From NCBI GenBank assembly GCA_902461985.1, contig CABQAB010000132.1:1-5783 (forward strand): 5,783 bases of DNA. Direction: 5' to 3'. The stretch is from an uncultured Bacteroidales bacterium. Its GTDB lineage: Bacteria; Bacteroidota; Bacteroidia; Bacteroidales; UBA932. A program made the translations under genes and the position numbers. Below the pieces are notes generated by a model. It did not search any database and was not told the DNA's origin. It saw only the letters and a program-made list of their open reading frames with translations. Shown one piece after another: positions 1-5,783 of the stretch. Positions within the stretch are counted from its first letter, which is position 1. The number at the start of each line of letters is the position of its first letter.

Positions 1-1008
1 AAAATAAATTAAAGCTCCCCTTTCCATAATCCCCTGATGTATAGGTCCCAATTTGTACATATGGTTGCTCTGGTTGGAGCCGGAACCCGCATTCATGAAG
101 GAGAACATACCGGCGATGAGCAGGGTGGATTTATGATGGGTGACCGTGAACGGCCCCGCGAAAATGGCGCAGGCCTCCCCGTTCTCACCCTGGCAGTTGC
201 TGAAGAAAAGAGAATCCGAAGCGGAGTAGTTGTGTCCGAGATGACAGGCCTGCCCGACAAAACAGCGGGAGAAAGTGACGCCGTCCTCGACTGAAGAGCC
301 GCTGCAGACGATGAAGTCGTCCCCGATTACTCCAACGCCTATATGGACAGGAGCGTGGGCATTTGAATTTATGCTCCCGTTTTTAAGACGTGACGCCCCT
401 TCTATTTTGCAGCAGTCCCCTATCTTGACGTTCTTCACGTAACCGGCATCCACAATGACCCCATTCCTGCCTATATGTCCGGTTGAAGACGAGACTGATT
501 CCACATAGCGTCCTATCAGCGATTTGAGCTGAGCCACGAGTTCGGGGCGATGTCTGTAAAGTGCCATTATATAGGCGGTCTGCGCAGTAAGCCTGTCGAA
601 AATCACGACCTCGCGGCCGCCGGTTTCATTCAGGACCGATGCCTCGACTCCGTTGCCGAACGACGTCATGCCGTCTGTGAGTATGATGTCCACATTCTCT
701 ATGTAGCAGCCGCTGCCAATGGTGTAGTTGGCAATATAGTTCTTCACGTTTTCCACGCAGCAGTCATCCCCTATGGTTACGTTGTGGAGGGTTGCATGGT
801 AAATCCCCGAATGTTTGTTCATTCCTCCGGGAAGCGTAAATTCCTTGCGGAACGCGCCAATGCGCACTTTTCCCGAGAAGCGGACTGACCTCACATATTC
901 GGCGGAAAATCCGTCCGACACTTCGATTCCGTCCCAGTCGGCCGCACTGCATGCCTGGGATTTCAGGAGCTCGATTTCAGCTCCGCTCAATTTCCTGTAC
1001 ATATTCAT
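1..1008 (-). CDS. DUF4954 family left-handed beta-helix protein, 3'-truncated by the window edge
   Basis: An open frame runs from ATG at 1008 to the window edge without a stop, giving the first 336 residues of a protein that is about 650 or more residues long in the family as I recall it. The start reads MNMYRKLSGAEIELL; a second ATG at 1002 is possible. Hallmarks I recognise are FTLPGGMNKHSGIYHATLHN (57-76), VLNETGGREV (125-134), a helical insert with MALYRHRPELVAQL (148-161), SINSNAHAPVHIG (212-224), SGSSVEDG (236-243), CHLGHNYSASDSLFFSNCQG (255-274) and NAGSGSNQSNHMYKLGPIHQ (306-325). Many short turns of the I-G-D/N-x type resemble hexapeptide beta-helices of acyl- and nucleotidyltransferases. 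No signal peptide is visible, so it is probably cytoplasmic. The family has no established function; a sugar-nucleotide or acyl-transfer role is only inference from the fold. The start lies one base after the recX stop (TGATATG), implying co-transcription and coupled translation. The last four codons (LIYF) look unlike the family. Confidence 0.88.
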   Translation of the reverse strand, partial: MNMYRKLSGAEIELLKSQACSAADWDGIEVSDGFSAEYVRSVRFSGKVRIGAFRKEFTLPGGMNKHSGIYHATLHNVTIGDDCCVENVKNYIANYTIGSGCYIENVDIILTDGMTSFGNGVEASVLNETGGREVVIFDRLTAQTAYIMALYRHRPELVAQLKSLIGRYVESVSSSTGHIGRNGVIVDAGYVKNVKIGDCCKIEGASRLKNGSINSNAHAPVHIGVGVIGDDFIVCSGSSVEDGVTFSRCFVGQACHLGHNYSASDSLFFSNCQGENGEACAIFAGPFTVTHHKSTLLIAGMFSFMNAGSGSNQSNHMYKLGPIHQGIMERGALIYF

Positions 1009-1009
1009 A

Positions 1010-1489
1010 TCATTTAGTATTCTCATCAGTCTCCTCCTGCCTTGCAATGGCTTTCATAATTTCATCATATTCATAGCCACGCCCCAAAGCGAAACGGAGC
1101 AGTTTAGGTTTCCATTGGGGATCGTTCTTCAAAGCCGACCTTTTACGGGCAAGCATAGCTTCCATCCTTGCTTCTGATTTCCCGCTGTCAATTTCTGACA
1201 CGGCGTATTCTATGTCATCCTTCGTCACTTTCTTAAGGCTCAGGGCATAGCGGATTTTATTCTTTCCCCAGGCAGATATCGCGGATTTCTCCCTCGCAAA
1301 TGCAGAAGCATACCTGCGGTTGTCCACAAAACCATCCTTCACAAGCGATGCCACGATGTCAGCCGCCGCACTTGCATTGCCGTCCATAGCCTTCAGAGCC
1401 TTTTCCTTGACGTCAAACACACAATACTCCCTTTTCGCGCAAAGATTTCTCAATCCTGCCAGGACCTTCTTCATTTCAGGACTTTCCAT
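1010..1489 (-). CDS. recX: Regulatory protein RecX (RecA modulator)
   Basis: RecX proteins bind RecA filaments and limit recombination and the SOS response in the cytoplasm. The 159-residue product is all-helical and carries three tandem three-helix RecX repeats: residues about 6-50 (LRNLCAKREYCVFDVKEKAL), about 52-100 (IVASLVKDGFVDNRRYASAF, then AWGKNKIRYALSLKKVTKDD) and about 104-150 (ending RFALGRGYEYDEIMKAI). The core pattern L-V-x-D-G-F-V-D-x-x-R-Y-A, followed by G-x-x-K-I-R-x-x-L, is the family signature, and the length is normal. I chose the ATG at 1489, which lies 4 bases after the stop of the upstream patatin gene. A GTG at 1513 in the same frame would give 167 residues and a 20-nt overlap, and an ATG at 1474 would start right at the first conserved helix. 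The DUF4954 gene follows after 1 base. No recA or LexA-type site is visible nearby, so SOS control cannot be judged. Confidence 0.9.
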   Translation of the reverse strand: MESPEMKKVLAGLRNLCAKREYCVFDVKEKALKAMDGNASAAADIVASLVKDGFVDNRRYASAFAREKSAISAWGKNKIRYALSLKKVTKDDIEYAVSEIDSGKSEARMEAMLARKRSALKNDPQWKPKLLRFALGRGYEYDEIMKAIARQEETDENTK

Positions 1490-1493
1490 AATT

Positions 1494-3923
1494 TCAGAAA
1501 TTATATCCCACACTCACATACACCCCGACGCGATTCGTGAGCGAAGACCAGTGGACATTAGCCGAAATCGGTCCTATGATGGTGTCATAGGCATACTCTA
1601 TCCCTGCTCCGAAAATCCCACGGCCTTCCTTGATTGTCTTGAAATCCCTGTTGGTATAGAGGTAGTTGCATATCCCCGTTATATAGTGGTTTCCGGTGAC
1701 ATTGAATCTGAAATCGGTTCTGGCAAGCGTAAGCCGTCTCTCAAGGAAAGTAGCGTTCAGGAGCCCCACGAAAGGCATCTGCTGGTCGAAATAGCGGCCT
1801 GCAATGGACCCGCCGACCACATTGGAGAACACGAGAGGTTCATTTTCGCCGAACAGATAGCGCAGGTTCAGAGACGGTATGAACGAGAATATCCGGCCCG
1901 TAGACAGCACACCCTTGAATGAAGCCGACAGCATATGAAGACCTCCATTGGTCATTTTGTTTTTATAATCTGTGAAATTCCAGCCGTATCCGAAATTGAC
2001 CTGTACTCCCTTTGTCGGGAAATAACCGTCATCCAGTTTGTCAAAACTCGCGTTCAGGCCCAAAGTCATATAGGACTCGAAAGGGGACATGGTCTTCCTT
2101 CCTTTTCCGGCGGCAGCCGAAGACAGGAAACAGCTCGTGGAGTTGTCATAGAACAAATCGTTCCTCAAGCCTAAAGTCAGGTCGAAATAGGATAGTTTAA
2201 GTCCGGAGACAAACAGTTCCTGACGGCTGGACAGATAATCCAGCATAGGCCAGTAGAATTTCTCGTCAAAGACCTTGGACTGGGTCCAGCGCACGGAAGC
2301 CGCGGCGTTTACGGTAGGCATCCACGGGGAATCGTAGTAATAGTGGACACGCAACATAGGATTCATGCTCACGATTGCGTTCAGATCCACCGAAGAGCCT
2401 TGCAGACGGCGTGCGAACAGACCTACGTCGACATTGGCTGCAAGTATTTCCTCGGAATCCATCCTGACCCCGAGACCGAACTGGTGCACAGGACCTTTCC
2501 GGCAGTTTATCACCACCTCATAAGGCTCATCCGCCCCGCGCAGTTCGTAAGTCACGTAGTCGTATGCGCCTATGGAATAAATCTGGGCGATGGCATCGTT
2601 AAGACGCTCATAGGAAAGGGTGTCTCCCGGATGGATTCTGAGTTTCTTCCGTATCATTTCCTTTTCCATATCCACGACACCTTCCAGTTCCACCCCCGCG
2701 ATTCTGACAGGACGGCTGCGCAGGTTCACTGCTGGTTTTGCGGAAATATAAGGCTTGGCATCCCCCACTCTCGCCTTCACTTCCCTGAGCAGGGAATCCT
2801 TTGCCTGCGCTGCCGCATAACCGCTTTTGATGAGTCTGTCAATATTGTCTTTGGAAAAACTCAGCATAGTCATGCCCAAAAGGTCCGGGCGTATGTTCAC
2901 GTCCGGGATGGAGACATTGTATTCATAGGTCTCCCTGCCGAGCATATCCATACTCAGGGAGACAACGTCAGCAATATTCCGCACCTTGGCCACATCTTTC
3001 GGAGGCGACGTCACGTCCACACCTATTATTATATCCGCCCCTACATATTTCGCGATTGCCGTAGGATAATTGTCCCTCATCCCGCCGTCCGTCAGAATCA
3101 TGTTCTTGTAGCGTACCGGAGTAAAGACGCCGGGAATGGACATGGTGGAACGCAAAGCCATATTCACGGAACCGTCATACCACACCTTCGACTTGCCGGA
3201 ACCGATGTCTGTGGAAACACAGGCGTATGGTATAGGCAGGTCCATGAAATCCAGGGAATCCTGATAACCCACCGTAAGGGAACTGAACAGATTGGAGACA
3301 TTCTGGCCGAACACATAACCGGACGGCAGGCTTCTCAGCAGATTGTCCTTGAGACTTTCCAGACCTCGGCCTGACTTAAGGTCTTTGATATCGATATCTG
3401 CATGGCGTTTCGGCACAAGTTCGGCGACACGGTCACCCGTCCCGTCCACATAGTAGAACGGCATGGTGAGCTGATACTTTTCCTTGTATTTCGTCTGGCT
3501 GTAGGAGACATAACCTCGCGGAAGCTTGTCCCTGATCATCGTATTCCAGTCTATGTTCCTGACGACAGTGTCCATCTGCCGCGAAGTATAGCCCAAAGCC
3601 TTCATTCCACCTATAAGACCGCCCATGCTCGTACCGACCACAAGGTCAACCGGAATCTGCAGAGAGTCGAGGTAATGGATTGCCCCGACATGAGCCGCAC
3701 CTTTGGCACCCCCGCCGCTGAGGACGAGAGCCACGGTCGGCCTGTGGACACGTATGGAATCCAGTCTTTTGCGCATTTTCACAACTTCAAGCGAATCCGC
3801 CTCCGGAGAAACGCTTTTGCTGAGATAGCCATAGCCCCGGAGCTGTGCGGATGCCGGGGCGACAGCGGACAGGAACAGACCTTCAACCGCCAGAACTGTC
3901 AAAAAACGCAAAATACCTTTCAT
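1494..3923 (-). CDS. Patatin-like phospholipase with POTRA domain and outer-membrane beta-barrel (type Vd autotransporter-like)
   Basis: This 809-residue protein is a predicted serine lipase anchored in the outer membrane. Residues 1-26 form a signal peptide (hydrophobic core LTVLAVEGLFLSAV, cleavage after ASA). The patatin domain spans about 64-300: oxyanion loop GGGAKG (70-75), nucleophile elbow GTSMG (97-101, Ser99) and the DGG box with catalytic Asp279 followed by MRDNYPT. A POTRA-like domain spans about 406-476 (VRIAGVELEG, LRIHPGDTLS, AIAQIYSIGAYDYV). The rest, about 480-809, alternates amphipathic strands typical of the 16-stranded bacterial surface antigen barrel, includes the DGYFPTKG turn (632-639), and ends in YVSVGYNF with a terminal Phe as a BAM signal. 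The architecture matches PlpD and FplA of the patatin family, and all catalytic residues are present. The natural substrate is probably phospholipid, by family. Whether the lipase faces the periplasm or the outside cannot be read from sequence. It starts 46 bases after rlmN and ends 4 bases before recX. Confidence 0.95.
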   Translation of the reverse strand: MKGILRFLTVLAVEGLFLSAVAPASAQLRGYGYLSKSVSPEADSLEVVKMRKRLDSIRVHRPTVALVLSGGGAKGAAHVGAIHYLDSLQIPVDLVVGTSMGGLIGGMKALGYTSRQMDTVVRNIDWNTMIRDKLPRGYVSYSQTKYKEKYQLTMPFYYVDGTGDRVAELVPKRHADIDIKDLKSGRGLESLKDNLLRSLPSGYVFGQNVSNLFSSLTVGYQDSLDFMDLPIPYACVSTDIGSGKSKVWYDGSVNMALRSTMSIPGVFTPVRYKNMILTDGGMRDNYPTAIAKYVGADIIIGVDVTSPPKDVAKVRNIADVVSLSMDMLGRETYEYNVSIPDVNIRPDLLGMTMLSFSKDNIDRLIKSGYAAAQAKDSLLREVKARVGDAKPYISAKPAVNLRSRPVRIAGVELEGVVDMEKEMIRKKLRIHPGDTLSYERLNDAIAQIYSIGAYDYVTYELRGADEPYEVVINCRKGPVHQFGLGVRMDSEEILAANVDVGLFARRLQGSSVDLNAIVSMNPMLRVHYYYDSPWMPTVNAAASVRWTQSKVFDEKFYWPMLDYLSSRQELFVSGLKLSYFDLTLGLRNDLFYDNSTSCFLSSAAAGKGRKTMSPFESYMTLGLNASFDKLDDGYFPTKGVQVNFGYGWNFTDYKNKMTNGGLHMLSASFKGVLSTGRIFSFIPSLNLRYLFGENEPLVFSNVVGGSIAGRYFDQQMPFVGLLNATFLERRLTLARTDFRFNVTGNHYITGICNYLYTNRDFKTIKEGRGIFGAGIEYAYDTIIGPISANVHWSSLTNRVGVYVSVGYNF

Positions 3924-3969
3924 AATAATGTCAGAATCCGGTTAATGTTTTCTACGGACATCTACTCTG

Positions 3970-5013
3970 TCAAACAGATTCTTGCCTGGAAGCGTGCTCC
4001 CCGGCCAAAAGCCCGCAGGCTGCAAATATGTCCTCTCCCCTGGAGGCCCTGAGAGTGGCCGTGATGCCGGCATCGTTCAGCCTCTTGCGGAAAGCCTCGA
4101 TTCTTTCCGGAGATGAAGTCTTGTAAGGAAAATCCGGAATCTGGTGGAAACGTATCAGGTTGACCCTGCATTCCAGATGCCGGAGCAGACGCACAAGGGC
4201 ATCCGCATGACGCGGAGTGTCGTTGAAACCGTCGAACATGGTGTATTCGAAACTGACGCGCCTCTGTCCGCTGAAATCATAATGGCTGACAAGTCTCACG
4301 ACCTCGGTAATCGACCACGCTTTCTGAACAGGCATTATTGAAAGCCGCTCCTCCGGGAAAGGATTGTGAAGGCTGACGGCAAGATGACAGCGCGTTTCCT
4401 CAAGATAACGCTTCAGATTAGGCAGGACACCTATGGTCGAAACGGTTATGCGCTTCGGGCTCCAGCCGAAGCCCCATTCGGCAGTCAGAATCTCTATTAC
4501 CCTCATGACATTCCCGTAATTGTCCAACGGCTCACCCATGCCCATGAAGACCGCATTGGTCAGTCTGTCGCTTTCATCCACGGCAAGGAACTGGGACATG
4601 ATTTCCGCAGCCGTAAGATTGCCGTGAAAACCCTGCCTTCCGGTCATGCAGAAATGACAGTTCATCCGGCAGCCCGACTGGGAGGAGACGCATAGAGTGC
4701 TTCTGTCCCCGTCCGGAATCATCACCGTCTCGACCGCAGAATTACCCTTGGAATTTTCCACAGGAAAAAGATATTTTCGCGTACCGTCTGCGGAAGTCAG
4801 GACCGACACCGGCTCGACAAGACCTATTTCGCAACATTCCTCCAGTTTTGCCCTCGCCGCCTTGGACAAGTCCGTCATTTCGTCAATGGAGCGAGCCTTT
4901 CGCACATAAAGCCAGCGTGTGATCTGGGAACCCGCGAACTTGGGCAGTCCGAGGGACAGGGCCAGTTCGCGGAGTTCGTCGAGATTCTTTCCTATGAGGC
5001 GTTCTTTCATCAT
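3970..5013 (-). CDS. rlmN: Dual-specificity 23S rRNA (adenine(2503)-C(2))/tRNA (adenine(37)-C(2)) methyltransferase RlmN
   Basis: RlmN is a cytoplasmic radical-SAM enzyme that methylates C2 of A2503 in the peptidyl-transferase centre of 23S rRNA and, in characterised homologues, A37 of some tRNAs; the modification affects translational fidelity. The 347-residue product is complete and of normal length. The N-terminal accessory domain is at about 1-85. The [4Fe-4S] motif CRMNCHFC gives Cys115, Cys119 and Cys122. Glu95 in VETVMIP and Cys108 in TLCVSSQ match the E. coli general base Glu105 and the resolving Cys118, with the same 13-residue spacing. The SAM-binding GMGEP is at 158-162 and SLHNP at 214-218. 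Cys333 in AACGLLAG is the methyl-carrying cysteine, so both catalytic cysteines are present, as in true RlmN. The gene starts with two consecutive ATG codons (5013 and 5010), 8 bases after the M3 peptidase stop, so the two are probably co-transcribed. No Shine-Dalgarno is visible; the leader is A/T-rich, as is usual in Bacteroidota. Cfr is the related alternative, but the housekeeping context favours RlmN. Confidence 0.97.
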   Translation of the reverse strand: MMKERLIGKNLDELRELALSLGLPKFAGSQITRWLYVRKARSIDEMTDLSKAARAKLEECCEIGLVEPVSVLTSADGTRKYLFPVENSKGNSAVETVMIPDGDRSTLCVSSQSGCRMNCHFCMTGRQGFHGNLTAAEIMSQFLAVDESDRLTNAVFMGMGEPLDNYGNVMRVIEILTAEWGFGWSPKRITVSTIGVLPNLKRYLEETRCHLAVSLHNPFPEERLSIMPVQKAWSITEVVRLVSHYDFSGQRRVSFEYTMFDGFNDTPRHADALVRLLRHLECRVNLIRFHQIPDFPYKTSSPERIEAFRKRLNDAGITATLRASRGEDIFAACGLLAGEHASRQESV

Positions 5014-5021
5014 TGCATATT

Positions 5022-5783
5022 TTATTTTCCAGCAGGCTTCCCGCTCAGACCGAGTTTCTCCATAAGAGCCTTAGGCTGAGGATCATGGCCACGGAAATTG
5101 CGATAGAGCACGGCAGCGTCCTCGGTGTCTCCCTTACTGAGTATGTTTTCTCTGAAACTGTGGCTGACTTCGGTATTGAAAATGCCTTTTTCCTTGAAAA
5201 GAGAGAAGGCATCGGCTTCAAGCACTTCCGCCCACTTATAGGAATAGTAGCCGGCTGAATATCCGCCGGAGAAGATGTGTGAAAATCCAGGTGAGATGGC
5301 TGTCCCTTCGACGGCCGGCATGACTGCGTATGGAGAGAGCACCTGCTGTTCGAAGCCCGCGGCATCGGTGTCAGGCAGCTGAGTGAGAGTGTGCCATGCC
5401 ATGTCAAGAAGTCCGAAATGAAGCTGCCGGACCTGATAATAGCCTGAAAGATAATTCTTTGAAGCTTCGATTTTCTCTATGAGTTCAGCCGGCACAGGTT
5501 CTCCGGTCTCGTAGTGCTTTGCGAAAGTATTGAGATATTCAGGTTCGTAACCCCAGTTCTCCATAATCTGAGACGGAAGTTCCACGAAATCACGGGCCAC
5601 AGACGTGCCTGTGAGAGAAGGATAGCGTCCTTCAGCCAACATTCCGTGAAGCGAGTGTCCGAACTCGTGCAGCAGAGTCGTGAACTCGTAATGGGTGAGC
5701 AGGGACGGAGCGGTAGCCGTAGGCTTGCCGAAATTGGTGACTATGCTTATGAAAGGCCTGCGTTCCACACCGTTGCGTATGCT
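5022..5783 (-). CDS. M3 family zinc metallopeptidase (dipeptidyl carboxypeptidase/oligopeptidase-like), C-terminal part
   Basis: The visible 253 residues are the C-terminal catalytic part of a protein that is usually about 650-720 residues in this family; the 5' part lies beyond the window. The frame is open to the edge (SIRNG precedes the GTG at 5768), and this GTG is an internal Val codon, not a start. Family M3 enzymes cleave short peptides, or dipeptides from the C-terminus in the Dcp branch. HEFGH (visible residues 39-43) provides two zinc His ligands and the catalytic Glu40. Glu68 in DFVELPSQ, 29 residues after the first His, fits the third zinc ligand. The substrate-site block HIFSGGYSAGYYSYKW (169-184) keeps the expected His and Tyr residues. 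The pattern RYPSLTGTSVARDFVELPSQ is closest, from memory, to the Dcp-type group, so dcp is a plausible symbol, but prlC/opdA-like enzymes cannot be fully excluded. The cell compartment is unknown because the N-terminus is missing. The stop at 5022 is 8 bases before rlmN. Confidence 0.94.
   Translation of the reverse strand, partial: SIRNGVERRPFISIVTNFGKPTATAPSLLTHYEFTTLLHEFGHSLHGMLAEGRYPSLTGTSVARDFVELPSQIMENWGYEPEYLNTFAKHYETGEPVPAELIEKIEASKNYLSGYYQVRQLHFGLLDMAWHTLTQLPDTDAAGFEQQVLSPYAVMPAVEGTAISPGFSHIFSGGYSAGYYSYKWAEVLEADAFSLFKEKGIFNTEVSHSFRENILSKGDTEDAAVLYRNFRGHDPQPKALMEKLGLSGKPAGK

Noticed and set aside
550..888. Plus-strand frames over the first 1.2 kb (37-294, 550-888, 815-1177)
   Set aside because: The minus strand is open from 1008 to the window edge and matches DUF4954 throughout, so these are shadows.
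1011..1013. ATG at 1013 overlapping the recX stop as the start of the DUF4954 gene
   Set aside because: That frame hits TGA two codons later; the productive start is the ATG at 1008.
1320..1922. A 200-codon plus-strand frame across the recX-patatin junction
   Set aside because: It spans two well-supported minus-strand genes and shows no recognisable domain, so it is a shadow frame.
2343..3374. A 343-codon open frame on the plus strand opposite the patatin gene
   Set aside because: It is fully antisense to a gene with clear motifs from signal peptide to terminal Phe. Its translation is rich in His, Arg and Ile without any domain, as expected for a codon-bias shadow.
3924..3974. Possible Bacteroidota promoter or terminator between rlmN and the patatin gene
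   Set aside because: A TTTG at 3974-3971 lies at about the right place for a -33 element, but the following segment matches the -7 consensus TAnnTTTG only in its TA. I found no stem-loop with a T-run.
3970..5013. A Cfr-type antibiotic-resistance methyltransferase instead of RlmN
   Set aside because: The length, N-terminal domain, motif wording and close packing with chromosomal housekeeping genes fit RlmN. Nothing mobile is nearby.
5766..5768. GTG at 5768 as the start of a 248-residue gene
   Set aside because: The frame stays open upstream to the edge, and the residues before it continue the M3 catalytic domain, so it is an internal Val codon.

Overview
The window reads as a gene-dense chromosomal segment of a Bacteroidota genome, most likely order Bacteroidales, with roughly 50% GC by eye. 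The evidence is a DUF4954-type protein (a family I know mainly from Bacteroidales), a patatin/POTRA/beta-barrel outer-membrane lipase ending in Phe, a Bacteroidota-style M3 dipeptidyl carboxypeptidase, and starts without obvious Shine-Dalgarno sequences but with A/T-rich leaders. I cannot assign a genus.

All five genes lie on the minus strand and are transcribed from high to low coordinates. In transcription order they are: the C-terminal half of an M3-family zinc oligopeptidase (5783-5022, cut by the window edge); rlmN, the 23S rRNA A2503/tRNA A37 methyltransferase (5013-3970); a secreted patatin-like phospholipase fused to a POTRA domain and an outer-membrane barrel (3923-1494); recX, a RecA modulator (1489-1010, with a possible GTG start at 1513); and the first 336 codons of a DUF4954 left-handed beta-helix protein (1008-1, running off the window start).

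The gaps are 8, 46, 4 (or a 20-nt overlap) and 1 nt. No terminator or convincing promoter is visible between the genes, so the window looks like one directon and probably one transcription unit, at least from the patatin gene to the DUF4954 gene. The products do not form an obvious pathway: peptide turnover, ribosome modification, envelope lipid hydrolysis, recombination control and an uncharacterised beta-helix protein. The operon looks like ordinary housekeeping clustering rather than a dedicated defence or mobile system. There are no RNA genes, CRISPR arrays, insertion sequences or long repeats, and no gene-free stretch longer than 46 bases.

The points most worth a second look are the DUF4954 protein, whose conserved His/Cys/Asn-rich segments suggest an unknown activity, and the last dozen bases of the window, where its reading frame turns purely A/T and seems to leave the family consensus. 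I found no convincing new biological system here.
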